Assembly (NCBI RefSeq): GCF_026241165.1
Contig: NZ_JAPFQN010000003.1
Span: 542,028 to 606,027 of the forward strand
Reading direction: 5' to 3'
Source of the DNA: Mangrovivirga halotolerans
Lineage (GTDB): Bacteria; Bacteroidota; Bacteroidia; Cytophagales; Cyclobacteriaceae
DNA length: 64,000 bases
Positions 18,189 to 27,080 of this stretch are shown here, one piece after another. Numbering within the stretch: the first letter of the stretch is position 1; every line of letters begins with the position of its first letter. A program made the position numbers and the translations under genes. The notes under the pieces were generated by a model. The model saw only the letters and a program-made list of their open reading frames with translations. It did no database searches and had not been told where the DNA came from.

Positions 18189-20069
18189 CTAATCCATCTT
18201 AGCCATATATTTTGAAGATTTGACCATTTTTAAAAATTCGTGTCTATAGCCAAACTCATCATTCCCTAAAGACTCTTTAGCTATTTCTACAACCATTTCA
18301 GGATTGCTTTCACCCATGAAATCACTACTTCTTAACCACAAACCAAAAGATGCTACAGCTGCTGAAAATCTAAAGTCATCCGATGTTTCATGAAAATCAG
18401 ATGGTGTATTGTTGATTATTTCCGTCATCAGAATGCTTTTCGACCCATTTGGTTTTTTATATCTGAATTTAACAGTTGCCCATTCATCAGAATACTTTTT
18501 ACCTTTTGACTTATCTTTTTGATACTTAAGATCATCGACAGATTTTAAAAATCCGGCAGAAGGACCACCTATTGGGATCACCTGGTAAATAGCAGTAACC
18601 GAATGTCCTGATCCTAATTCACCGGCATCTTTTTTATCATCGTTAAAATCTTCAGCATTTAATTTTCGGTTTTCATATCCGATCAATCGGTAACCAGCAA
18701 CCTTTTCAGGATTGAATTCTATTTGAATTTTTACATCTTTTGCGATAGTAAACATTGTTCCACCGAATTCATTTACAAATACTTTTCTGGCTTCAGAGAT
18801 ATCATCAATATAGGCGTAATTTCCATTTCCTTTGTCGGCAAGAATTTCCATCTTATCATCTTTATAATTGCCCATTCCAAACCCAAGAGTTGTTAAAAAC
18901 ACACCTGACTTTCTTTTTTCAACAATGAGGTCTTCCAAATAGCCATTACTACTTTGACCGACATTGAAATCTCCATCAGTAGCTAAAATGATTCGATTAT
19001 TTCCTTCTTCGATAAAGTGTTCTTCAGCGATTTTGTAAGCCAGCTTTATTCCTGCACCACCAGCTGTAGACCCTCCGGCATTCAGGTTGTCTAACGCCTG
19101 AATTATATCGGCTTTTTTGTCTCCTGAAGTTGAAGGAAGTACCATTCCTGCTGCTCCTGCATAAACAACGATCCCAACCCGGTCTTCCGGACGAAGCTCC
19201 TCTACTAACATTTTAAATGCACTCTTTAATAAAGGGAGTTTATTTGGACTACCCATCGAACCACTTACATCGATCAGAAAGACAAGATTGGAAGCAGGGA
19301 TATTTTCTTTTGGAATCTTTTTACCCTGAAGTCCAACATGGAGCAAATAATGACCTTCCTGCCATGGGCAATCAGCTATTTCTGTATTGATACTAAATGG
19401 ATGTTCATTTGAAGGTTCTTTGTAATCATAATTAAAATAATTGATCATTTCTTCAATTCTCACTGCATCTGTTGGAGGTTTAAGACCATTATTTAAATAT
19501 CGTCGGACATTACTATAAGAAGCAGCATCCACATCAATACTAAATGTAGAAAGTGGTTGATCTGAAGGTTTATGAAACTGGTTTTCATTAATTACCGCAT
19601 AATCTTCTGTGTTGTAGTTGGTATAACTATCATGTTGTACAACATGACTTTGTTGAGGGTTTATCCCGGATGCAACGCCACGAATTCGTATAACAGATTT
19701 GTTTTTTGGCTGACTTATTTCCATATCCAGCTCTTCTTCAGCCATCCCAGTTGTAACTACTTCCTGTAATTTGGTACCATCTTGTTTTAAGGTGATATCA
19801 ATTTCATTTTTACCCTTAACTTTAACTTCTTGTGTCTTGTAACCAACTGACGAAAAAGTTAAAACAGAATGTTTACCAGATATTGTTAATTCGTAGGCAC
19901 CGTAAATGTCAGTAACGGTTCCATTAGTGGTCCCTTTTTCTACTACATTTACCCCTGGAATTCCCTGGCCATTTTCATCCGTAACAACCCCTGTCACCTT
20001 ATGAGGGTTTTCGATATTAAAGGCTAGTAAAAATATTACCGCACTTAAGATTGGAAAAATTCGTTTCAT
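18189..20069 (-). CDS. von Willebrand factor A domain protein with CarboxypepD-reg domain
   Basis: A 626-aa exported protein (YfbK-like). A signal peptide is followed by a carboxypeptidase-regulatory-like domain (about 23-100), a SusC-like linker LQEVVTTGM, an IRIRGVAS stretch near 130, and a vWF-type-A N-terminal segment (about 165-260). The vWA domain then carries the MIDAS motif DVSGSMG and a later TDGDFNVG. The C-terminal part (about 450-626) matches the DUF3520 type with DEWATVKFRYKKP. The MIDAS residues are intact, so metal-dependent protein binding is likely. It diverges from an ECF sigma gene whose membrane partner carries the same IRIRGVAS string, so the three probably belong to one envelope-related unit (inference). 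Confidence 0.85.
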   Translation of the reverse strand: MKRIFPILSAVIFLLAFNIENPHKVTGVVTDENGQGIPGVNVVEKGTTNGTVTDIYGAYELTISGKHSVLTFSSVGYKTQEVKVKGKNEIDITLKQDGTKLQEVVTTGMAEEELDMEISQPKNKSVIRIRGVASGINPQQSHVVQHDSYTNYNTEDYAVINENQFHKPSDQPLSTFSIDVDAASYSNVRRYLNNGLKPPTDAVRIEEMINYFNYDYKEPSNEHPFSINTEIADCPWQEGHYLLHVGLQGKKIPKENIPASNLVFLIDVSGSMGSPNKLPLLKSAFKMLVEELRPEDRVGIVVYAGAAGMVLPSTSGDKKADIIQALDNLNAGGSTAGGAGIKLAYKIAEEHFIEEGNNRIILATDGDFNVGQSSNGYLEDLIVEKRKSGVFLTTLGFGMGNYKDDKMEILADKGNGNYAYIDDISEARKVFVNEFGGTMFTIAKDVKIQIEFNPEKVAGYRLIGYENRKLNAEDFNDDKKDAGELGSGHSVTAIYQVIPIGGPSAGFLKSVDDLKYQKDKSKGKKYSDEWATVKFRYKKPNGSKSILMTEIINNTPSDFHETSDDFRFSAAVASFGLWLRSSDFMGESNPEMVVEIAKESLGNDEFGYRHEFLKMVKSSKYMAKMD

Positions 20070-20099
20070 GACTTTTAGCTTTTAGTGTTCACAGTCATG
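20067..20099 (-). repeat. Inverted repeat covering the vWA gene start codon
   Basis: CATGACT (20067-20073) and AGTCATG (20093-20099) are perfect 7-bp inverted arms 19 nt apart. The 3' arm of the minus-strand transcript contains the ATG of the vWA gene, so the hairpin could occlude initiation. It may also be chance. Confidence 0.35.
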
Positions 20100-20147
20100 A
20101 TGCAGTAGTTGAAATGATTCCATAAAAAAAGTTTTATTTTTTTTGAA

Positions 20148-20792
20148 TTGCCTGAAAAAGGTTCAATTTTTGAGGATTACTTTTTGAACTTGTTTTTAAA
20201 ACGCACAAACATATCATCACTTTCAGATCTGGAGATTATTGAAAAATACAATAAGAATCCTGATCACCAATATATATCGATTCTTTACGACAGGTATATC
20301 GATAAAGCCTATGGTGTAGCGCTTAAATATTTAAAGAACAGAGAGTACGCCAAGGATATTGTGATGGAAGTATATGCTGAATTAGGTGATGATATTAAGA
20401 AACACGAGATCAAAAATTTTTCTTCCTGGTTATATGTCAAGGTGAAAAATGCTTCTTTAATGCGAATAAGAAAGGAAAAACCCCAGCTATTCGTTAATGG
20501 AGAAAAAAAGGATCTCGCATTTATGGAATTATCCGATAATGGGCATCATGATATTGAAGAAAAGGTTCGGCTTGAGGATAATCTGGAACAATTAAAATTG
20601 TGCATTGATAAACTAAAAGCTGAACAGAAAGAGTGTGTGGAAATGTTTTTTCTACAGGAAAAAAGCTACAGTATAATTGAGAAAGAGCTCAGTATAAAGT
20701 TGAAAAAAGTAAAAAGTTATATCCAAAACGGTAAACGAAATTTAAAAATATGTATGGAAACTGCTTTACGTAGTAAGGATCATGCGCATTGA
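20148..20792 (+). CDS. ECF-type RNA polymerase sigma factor
   Basis: A 214-aa sigma-70-family factor of the ECF group. Region 2 runs from about residue 40 (YDRYIDKAYGVALKYLKN, then FSSWLYVKVKNA) and region 4 from about 145 (IDKLKAEQKECVEMFFLQEKS with a C-terminal helix-turn-helix). No ATG occurs in frame before region 2; the first is inside it at about 20363. The start must therefore be a TTG: 20148 is given, and 20184 or 20190 are alternatives. The stop overlaps the next gene by 11 bp, the usual arrangement with a membrane-bound regulator. Its targets are not evident. Confidence 0.85.
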   Translation: MPEKGSIFEDYFLNLFLKRTNISSLSDLEIIEKYNKNPDHQYISILYDRYIDKAYGVALKYLKNREYAKDIVMEVYAELGDDIKKHEIKNFSSWLYVKVKNASLMRIRKEKPQLFVNGEKKDLAFMELSDNGHHDIEEKVRLEDNLEQLKLCIDKLKAEQKECVEMFFLQEKSYSIIEKELSIKLKKVKSYIQNGKRNLKICMETALRSKDHAH

Positions 20793-22122
20793 TTTCAAAA
20801 CCATATTGAAATATCTCAGGGGAGAATTAGACTCAAAAGAGGAGCATCAAATAGAGCGTGAAGCACTTGATGATCCTTTTTTATCTGATGCTATCGAGGG
20901 ATTTGAACAGTTTGATTCAAAATTGATTGAATCTGATGTCAATGATCTAAAATCCTCTATAAAAAGGGAAGACAGGGGGTATCCATGGATGTCAATTGCT
21001 GCTTCAATTATTATAATTGTTATTTCCGGGTTATCGATATGGTATTTTTCAAATCCTGTTGAAGAACAAATTGCGTTCGAAAATGATGCTGTAGAAGAAC
21101 AGAATAACAGTTTATCAGAACCTGTTAAGGAATTTGATGAAGAACGTGAACCTGTCATAGCTGATACAATGGCTGAAGGTGATTTTATTTCAGAACAAAA
21201 ATTTGATAATAAAAAGAGTCAAGAGTCTTTTCAAAAAGCAAAAGAAGAGGAATTATCAAAACCAATTTCTGAACCAATACCTGATAAGCTTCAAAATAAT
21301 GAAGCTGATTTGGATTTAGAAATATCCGAAGAAGAATTAATTACGGAGATTCAAGAGGAAGATTTGGAAGAGGCTCTTTCCGGTAAAATTGCAGGAGTTA
21401 AAATAGAAGAGGAGAGAAAAGCTGAAAAGCTAAGTGTTGAGCCTTCTTCAGCTGCAGTAGAGAATTTTACAGAATCAGATATATCCGAAAAAAAGGAAAT
21501 AAGGATAAGAGGTGTTGCTTCGACCATTCCAAAGCAAAAGCAGATAAAGGGAAAAGTTGTCAATGAATCTGGAGAAGGAATACCTGGAGTTAATGTGGTA
21601 GTAACAGGGACAGCAAAAGGTACAGTAACAGATATTTCAGGTAACTTTTCTATAAAATTAGATACTTCTCAAGCAGAATTAACAATTGCTTCAATAGGCT
21701 ATGAGACAGAAGAAATAAAACTAGACAGGATTGATAATTTTGTGTCAGTTCAACTTTCTGAAGATGTAAATCAATTATCGGAAGTAGTGGTAACAGGATA
21801 TGGCTCTTCTCAAGATTATGATCCTGAAATTATTTTACCACGTCCAGAAGGTGGGTTCCGGGCATTAAGAAATCATGTGAAAGACAATCAGCAGTTTCCG
21901 GAAGGATATGATTTTGATAAATCAATTGTAAAGCTGATCGTTACAATATTCAGTGATGGTGAAATCGGAACAATTAAAGTTGATAAAACTGATGGAGAAG
22001 AATTCACTAAAGAAGCGATACGTCTATTAAAATCCGGACCAAAATGGAATTCCGGAATCGTTGACGGTAATCCTCAGCAAATGGAAGTAAAAGTACGTAT
22101 TAAACTTAAAAAACAGGATTAA
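20782..22122 (+). CDS. Membrane-anchored anti-sigma-like protein with SusC-like and TonB-C domains
   Basis: A 446-aa protein. Residues 1-70 form a cytoplasmic N-terminus (LRGELDSKEEHQIEREALDD) like those of Bacteroidota anti-sigma proteins. One transmembrane helix lies at about 70-90, followed by an acidic linker (90-185). Then comes a plug-like stretch with ALSGKIAGVKI and IRIRGVAS, a carboxypeptidase-regulatory-like domain (about 252-330) ending in a SusC-type LSEVVVTGYGS, and a TonB C-terminal-like domain (about 350-446, DGEIGTIKVDKTDGEEF). The order of the plug-like and CarboxypepD parts is the reverse of SusC. Its ATG overlaps the sigma gene, so it probably sequesters that sigma factor; this is inferred. 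Confidence 0.78.
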   Translation: MRIDFKTILKYLRGELDSKEEHQIEREALDDPFLSDAIEGFEQFDSKLIESDVNDLKSSIKREDRGYPWMSIAASIIIIVISGLSIWYFSNPVEEQIAFENDAVEEQNNSLSEPVKEFDEEREPVIADTMAEGDFISEQKFDNKKSQESFQKAKEEELSKPISEPIPDKLQNNEADLDLEISEEELITEIQEEDLEEALSGKIAGVKIEEERKAEKLSVEPSSAAVENFTESDISEKKEIRIRGVASTIPKQKQIKGKVVNESGEGIPGVNVVVTGTAKGTVTDISGNFSIKLDTSQAELTIASIGYETEEIKLDRIDNFVSVQLSEDVNQLSEVVVTGYGSSQDYDPEIILPRPEGGFRALRNHVKDNQQFPEGYDFDKSIVKLIVTIFSDGEIGTIKVDKTDGEEFTKEAIRLLKSGPKWNSGIVDGNPQQMEVKVRIKLKKQD

Positions 22123-22246
22123 TCACCTTCAATAGAGGTCTTTTTTAGTCAATCTGGCTATTTTTTTTAGAACGTTAGTATTCTAAAAAGGTAAAATTGA
22201 TAAAATATATTATATTCCTTCTCTTCAAATTATAACCTAAGTAAAC

Positions 22247-23626
22247 ATGAAGAGAATTTTATTTATAGTTTCCACATTTTCGATATTCTTATTTTCCTGC
22301 AATAATGCCCAAACTCAGGCAGGTCAGCCAACCAACAATAAGAATAAAAATGAAAATATAAAACCTGTTTATCCCAAATTAGCAGCTTCTGATATTATCT
22401 ATGAGGTAAATATCAGGCAGCACACTCTCGATGGTACCATCAAAGCATTTATGGATGACATGGAGAGGCTCCATGATATGGGTGTAGATATGCTTTGGAT
22501 AATGCCTGTCCAGCCAATCGGAGTTAAAAACAGAAAAGGAGAGCTAGGTAGTTACTATTCGATTCAGGATTATAAGAAAGTAAATCCCGAATTTGGAACA
22601 ATGGAAGATTTTAAAGCCCTTGTAAATAAAGCTCATGAAATGGATATGAAAGTGATTCTGGACTGGGTGCCAAATCATACTGCCTGGGATCATCCATGGA
22701 TAACTGAACATCCGGAATATTATGAACAGAATGATCAGGGAGAAATTATTTACGAAGCAGATTGGACTGATATCGCACTTCTTGATCATACTAATCCTGA
22801 AACAAGGAAGGCTATGATTGAGGAAATGAAATACTGGGTGTCAGAAACTGATCTCGATGGTTTCAGATGTGATCACCCGATCCACGATATACCAATGTAT
22901 TTCTGGGAGGAGGCTACTGAAGAACTTGATCAAATGAAAGATCTTTTTTGGCTTGCTGAAGTTGATGAGCCTCGTGCACATCTGGAATTTGATGCTACAT
23001 ATGCCTGGGGTTTACTTGGTGTCACCAACGAAGTAGGAGAGGACAAAAAGCCAGGGAAAGAAATAGCTGAATATATAGAAAATGATCAGGAAAAATATGG
23101 TAGAAAACCATTCAGGTTAACGATGACCACCAATCATGATGTTAATTCGTGGGAAGGGACTGTTTTTGAACGGTATGGTGAAGGATATAAAACCTTCGCT
23201 GCGATGACATTTACTGCATATGGGATGCCAATGTTATATAGTGGTCAGGAAGCAGGAATGGACAAAAGATTAAAATTCTTTGACAAGGACACTATAGACT
23301 GGACAGATGAAAATAATTACCAGGATTTTTTCACCAAACTAATCGAAATTCATACTGATAACGAAGCTCTTCATGCCGGTGAGTATGGTGGGATTACCGT
23401 TCATATCAATAATGATGAGGAAGTGTATGCTTTTAAGCGTGAAAAGAATGGTAATCAGGTAATAGGTATATTCAATTTTTCAGGCGAACCACAGACAATG
23501 AATCTAACTGATGCCTCAGTGGCAGGTAATTACAATGATGAGTTTACCGGGAAAGAGGTGAGCCTTACTGTCGATCAGCCGCTGAACCTTCAACCCTGGG
23601 AATATTTAATATTAATTTCTAAATAA
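22247..23626 (+). CDS. GH13 alpha-amylase family lipoprotein
   Basis: A 459-aa lipoprotein (FLFSC, Cys18) with an N-terminal low-complexity NNKNKNENIK linker, then a full (beta/alpha)8 GH13 catalytic domain. Conserved region I is DWVPNHTAW (139-147). The nucleophile lies in DGFRCD (Asp199), the acid/base in WLAEVDE (Glu228) and the third acid in TTNHDVN (Asp288). The C-terminal beta domain ends the chain. It hydrolyses or rearranges alpha-glucans, probably at the outer membrane or in the periplasm. It is not accompanied by SusC/SusD or other glycosidases, so it is a lone enzyme rather than part of a starch locus. Confidence 0.92.
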   Translation: MKRILFIVSTFSIFLFSCNNAQTQAGQPTNNKNKNENIKPVYPKLAASDIIYEVNIRQHTLDGTIKAFMDDMERLHDMGVDMLWIMPVQPIGVKNRKGELGSYYSIQDYKKVNPEFGTMEDFKALVNKAHEMDMKVILDWVPNHTAWDHPWITEHPEYYEQNDQGEIIYEADWTDIALLDHTNPETRKAMIEEMKYWVSETDLDGFRCDHPIHDIPMYFWEEATEELDQMKDLFWLAEVDEPRAHLEFDATYAWGLLGVTNEVGEDKKPGKEIAEYIENDQEKYGRKPFRLTMTTNHDVNSWEGTVFERYGEGYKTFAAMTFTAYGMPMLYSGQEAGMDKRLKFFDKDTIDWTDENNYQDFFTKLIEIHTDNEALHAGEYGGITVHINNDEEVYAFKREKNGNQVIGIFNFSGEPQTMNLTDASVAGNYNDEFTGKEVSLTVDQPLNLQPWEYLILISK

Positions 23627-23640
23627 TACTGATTTATATA

Positions 23641-23676
23641 AATTAAAAGGGATGCCAAACGGCATCCCTTTTAATT
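23641..23676. terminator. Bidirectional terminator between convergent genes
   Basis: Perfect 16-bp arms, 23641-23656 and 23661-23676, around AAAC, with a core GGGATGCC/GGCATCCC and A/T tracts on both sides. It sits between the amylase gene (plus) and a lipoprotein gene (minus), so it can stop both. Confidence 0.85.
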
Positions 23677-23712
23677 ATTATTGATTACTCATTTTTTAAT
23701 GATTTTATAGTT

Positions 23713-24441
23713 TTAAAAAGGTGCCGGACCTCCACCGCCACAGTCATTAGCACAATCTGTCCTAGGAGTAACTACTTTTTCATAAACGCAGTTATCCACT
23801 TCTGCAATTATTGTGAATTTATATTGAGAATCAGCAGAAACATAAACTTCATCATAATAAGTATTCACAAAAGTAGCGTTTCTTATTGACCATTTGATTT
23901 CTGCACCTTCAGGATAATTTCGCAATTTATATCTTCCAAACTCAAAACAAGATGGGTAACAAGTTTCAGTTAGTTCATCTATAAATAAATCACAAGGAGG
24001 GTCGCATATTAATTCTGTTACCTCAAGTATCTCTGAACAGGCTTGACTATTTATATTGTTTTTAACGCTAAAGGTTAAATTCACTTTATTAAACCCATAA
24101 GGAAAATCTATTTCAACGCTATTAGAAGTCGATGATCCAACTATAGTGGCATTTCCACTATCAATAGTCCATTGATAGCTATAATCTGAACCTATCATAC
24201 CATCGACATGAGAATAATATCTCTTTCTTCCCCAACAAATGGAGTCATAATATTTGTAATCTTTACCTGAATTATCAACAATAGCACATTCAACTTCTAA
24301 TGATTCTAAAGATTCGAAATCTTCTTCTAGTTCAATGGAATTTATACTTTCTTGTGGAAATATTTCTTCTTTCTGTTCAGAACATGAAAAAAGCAATAGA
24401 AAAATCCCAAATAATGGGAATACAATTTGATTTTTAAACAT
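23713..24441 (-). CDS. Cysteine-rich lipoprotein of unknown function
   Basis: A 242-aa lipoprotein with LLLFSC (Cys20). About a dozen further cysteines are spread through the mature protein, including CDPPCDLF, CYPSCFEF and a C-terminal CANDCGGGG. Two Ig/PKD-like stretches are visible: one around YQWTIDSGNATIVG, the other around IKWSIRNATFVN. The cysteine spacing suggests disulfide stabilisation outside the cell. It ends in a glycine-rich tail. It has no obvious partner: the UspA gene upstream on the same strand is separated by 125 bp. Function unknown. Confidence 0.65.
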   Translation of the reverse strand: MFKNQIVFPLFGIFLLLFSCSEQKEEIFPQESINSIELEEDFESLESLEVECAIVDNSGKDYKYYDSICWGRKRYYSHVDGMIGSDYSYQWTIDSGNATIVGSSTSNSVEIDFPYGFNKVNLTFSVKNNINSQACSEILEVTELICDPPCDLFIDELTETCYPSCFEFGRYKLRNYPEGAEIKWSIRNATFVNTYYDEVYVSADSQYKFTIIAEVDNCVYEKVVTPRTDCANDCGGGGPAPF

Positions 24442-24566
24442 AGTGATAAGATTTAGTTGAAAATAAAAATATATTGAGTAACCAATATTTTGATTGAGCT
24501 CAATGATAACAGAAAAAAATAAATATTAAAACTTAATCAATAAAAGTTTTAGAGCTAATAATTTAT

Positions 24567-25424
24567 TTATTCAACTAGCAATACTGGGATATCTTTATCT
24601 GTTTGAATCATCTTAGCGGCCACCGAACCGATGAGGTCTTCATCATCATCAGTTTTTCCTTTTTTGCCCATTACCACCATATCAATCTGTTTGGTTTTCG
24701 AAAAGTCGTAAACAACTTTGGCAATAGATTTATCTTCACTGTATATTAATTCCTTATGCACATCATATCCTTGTAAATATTTCTCACAAAAGGAATCCAG
24801 TTTTTTAGAAGACTTTTTCTCAATTTCTTTAATCAACTTATCTGACTTTTTACCAAAAAAAGGGAAATAGGAAGGAGGTATTCTGAAAACATGTAATACA
24901 AACACTTCTTCGGGTTTGAATCCTTCAAATTCATCAAGAAGTTTGGCTGCTTTTTTGGAATGTTGTGAAAACTCTGTTGGTATTAGAATTTTTTGAAGAT
25001 CAAGTTTGGTAGATTCTGTTACAAAAAGAATAGGCTTTTCAATCATTCTTGAAAGTTTTGCAGAAAACGCACCTGTTCCTGTATGGACGGTTTTTTTACC
25101 TAACACAAATAATGTGTAATCGCTGTTATTTAATTTATGCAACAAATCTTCTTTCCCCCCTTTATCGTGAACAATTGTCTCACAGATATCTGTTGGTAAG
25201 TTGTATTCTGTGGCCATATCTATTAATTCTTCTTCGATAAGTTTTTTTATCGGGCGATCAGGATTATTATAAAATGAGTCCATACTATATGCGTGTTCCT
25301 GTATTTCCACATAGTGGCACAGACCAATTTTGGAAACTTTCATTTTCTTGGTTATCCGATATGCGCTTTGCATTACGGATGAGTCCATCTCGCTGAGATC
25401 TAAAAATAATAATAGCTGAGTCAT
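24567..25424 (-). CDS. Tandem universal stress protein (UspA family)
   Basis: A 285-aa cytoplasmic protein of two UspA domains (about 1-140 and 145-285). The second keeps an ATP-binding-like motif, VVMGKKGKTDDDEDLIGSVA, close to GxxG-n9-GS; the first is degenerate (LFVLGKKTVHTGTGAFSAKL). It follows the BCCT transporter gene by 3 bp and is the last gene of an operon with that transporter and an outer-membrane porin-like protein. Usp domains often sit beside or on transporters and sense ATP; a role in controlling osmolyte uptake is a reasonable guess from position. Confidence 0.9.
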   Translation of the reverse strand: MTQLLLFLDLSEMDSSVMQSAYRITKKMKVSKIGLCHYVEIQEHAYSMDSFYNNPDRPIKKLIEEELIDMATEYNLPTDICETIVHDKGGKEDLLHKLNNSDYTLFVLGKKTVHTGTGAFSAKLSRMIEKPILFVTESTKLDLQKILIPTEFSQHSKKAAKLLDEFEGFKPEEVFVLHVFRIPPSYFPFFGKKSDKLIKEIEKKSSKKLDSFCEKYLQGYDVHKELIYSEDKSIAKVVYDFSKTKQIDMVVMGKKGKTDDDEDLIGSVAAKMIQTDKDIPVLLVE

Positions 25425-25427
25425 GGC

Positions 25428-27080
25428 TTAATTTTTATTTGATTCAGATTCTTCTTCTTGTTCTTTGTGAATTTTCTTTCTTTTAGCAATAAGTTTTTCA
25501 ATTCTTTCGCTGTACTTCTTAAAGTCAGTTTCCTGATCAAGTTGAATAGATTTAGCATATTCATTTTTCAGGCCGCGTAACAAGCTGAACATCATTAATA
25601 TCAGTACAAATGTAAATGGTAAGCCAGTTGTTATAGCAGCGGTTTGTAATGCTCCTAATCCACCACCAATTAACAGAACTGCGGCAACTGCACCTTCAGA
25701 TACTGCCCAGAATATTCTCTGGCCTACAGGAGCATCAAGCTTACCTCCTGCAGTAATACTGTCAATAACTAATGATCCGGAGTCAGAGGATGTTACAAAA
25801 AAGTTTATAACCAGTATAACTCCAATTGCAGATGCAATTTCTGCTAGTGGAAATTGTTCTAATAATACAAATAAGGAAGTGGATACATTTTCCATTACAC
25901 TTTCACTTATTATGCCCGGATTGCTCATTTCAACCCATAAACCTGATCCACCGAAAGCTGACATCCATAAAAATGTCAGTAAAGAAGGGACAACTAACAC
26001 ACCCATAACAAACTCTCTTACCGTTCTCCCTTTAGATACTCTGGCGATGAACATACCTACAAAAGGAGACCAGCTTATCCACCATGCCCAATAGAACACT
26101 GTCCAGCTATTTTGCCAGCCCGCACTTTCTGCTGGTTGATATGCTTCGGTCCAAAAACTTAAAAAGAAAAAGTTTTGGAAATAATGACCAATATTTTCGA
26201 TATAACTATTTAAGATAAACAGTGTTGGGCCTACCACTACGATAAAGGCCAAAAACACTGCTGCTATTCTAATATTTAATTCACTCAGGAATTTCACACC
26301 TTTATCTATTCCTAAAACAACAGAGATAGTTGCTATCCCTGTAATAATAGCAATAAGAACGACCTGCGTAATCACGTTGTCAGGAATATTAAACAGGTAG
26401 TTCATACCAGATGAAACCTGTTGAACTCCAAAGCCCAAAGATGTAGCTAAACCGAAAAGAGTCGCAATCACTGCAATTACATCGATCACATCGCCGATCC
26501 AGCCATGAATTCTTTCTTTTAATAAAGGATAAAATACTGATCGAATAGTAAGAGGTAATTTTTTTGAGAAAGCAAAAAATGCTAACGATAATCCAACAAG
26601 AGCATAAATGCCCCAGGCGTGTAATCCCCAATGTAGAAAACTAAAAGTCATAGCCTGCTCAGCTCTTGATGCCGGAGCGTCCAGATCTATTGGTGGTTGA
26701 ACATAATGAAACATTGGCTCTGCTACACCCCAAAATATAATTCCGATTCCCATACCGGCACTAAAAAGCATTGCAAACCAGGCACCTGTAGAAAATTCAG
26801 TTTCAGCCTCCTTACCACCTATTCGGATTTTACCATATTTACTAAAACCTATAACTATACAAAATATGAGAAAGGAATTGGTAGCAAGAACAAGTAGCCA
26901 GCCCGCGTAATCAGAAATTCCATTTTGAATATTCCCGAAAACTTTTTCCATTGGTTCACCTACAATTAGAGTGATCGCAATGAATATGACTATCAAAATA
27001 GAAGCTGGCCAGAAAACCGGACCATGAACATCGAAATATTTATTCTTTCCCTTTCCCATATCATTAAAAATAGAATCCAA
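25428..27080 (-). CDS. BCCT family betaine/carnitine/choline-type transporter
   Basis: A 550-aa inner-membrane transporter with 12 predicted helices. The BCCT signature is clear: GMGIGIIFWGVAEPMFHY in the first half and WTVFYWAWWISWSPFVGMF, with the conserved Trp-rich box, in TM8. A charged C-terminal tail (about 505-550) of Lys/Glu residues may act as an osmosensor, as in BetP. It imports quaternary ammonium osmolytes such as glycine betaine; the precise substrate is not readable. The start overlaps the porin gene by 17 bp; an ATG at 27059, just past that stop, is an alternative. It lies between the porin-like and UspA genes in one operon. Confidence 0.92.
   Translation of the reverse strand: MDSIFNDMGKGKNKYFDVHGPVFWPASILIVIFIAITLIVGEPMEKVFGNIQNGISDYAGWLLVLATNSFLIFCIVIGFSKYGKIRIGGKEAETEFSTGAWFAMLFSAGMGIGIIFWGVAEPMFHYVQPPIDLDAPASRAEQAMTFSFLHWGLHAWGIYALVGLSLAFFAFSKKLPLTIRSVFYPLLKERIHGWIGDVIDVIAVIATLFGLATSLGFGVQQVSSGMNYLFNIPDNVITQVVLIAIITGIATISVVLGIDKGVKFLSELNIRIAAVFLAFIVVVGPTLFILNSYIENIGHYFQNFFFLSFWTEAYQPAESAGWQNSWTVFYWAWWISWSPFVGMFIARVSKGRTVREFVMGVLVVPSLLTFLWMSAFGGSGLWVEMSNPGIISESVMENVSTSLFVLLEQFPLAEIASAIGVILVINFFVTSSDSGSLVIDSITAGGKLDAPVGQRIFWAVSEGAVAAVLLIGGGLGALQTAAITTGLPFTFVLILMMFSLLRGLKNEYAKSIQLDQETDFKKYSERIEKLIAKRKKIHKEQEEESESNKN

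Noticed and set aside
22123..22180. Terminator after the anti-sigma-like gene
   Set aside because: AATAG and CTATT arms with T runs are there, but the stem has internal mismatches and is too weak to report.
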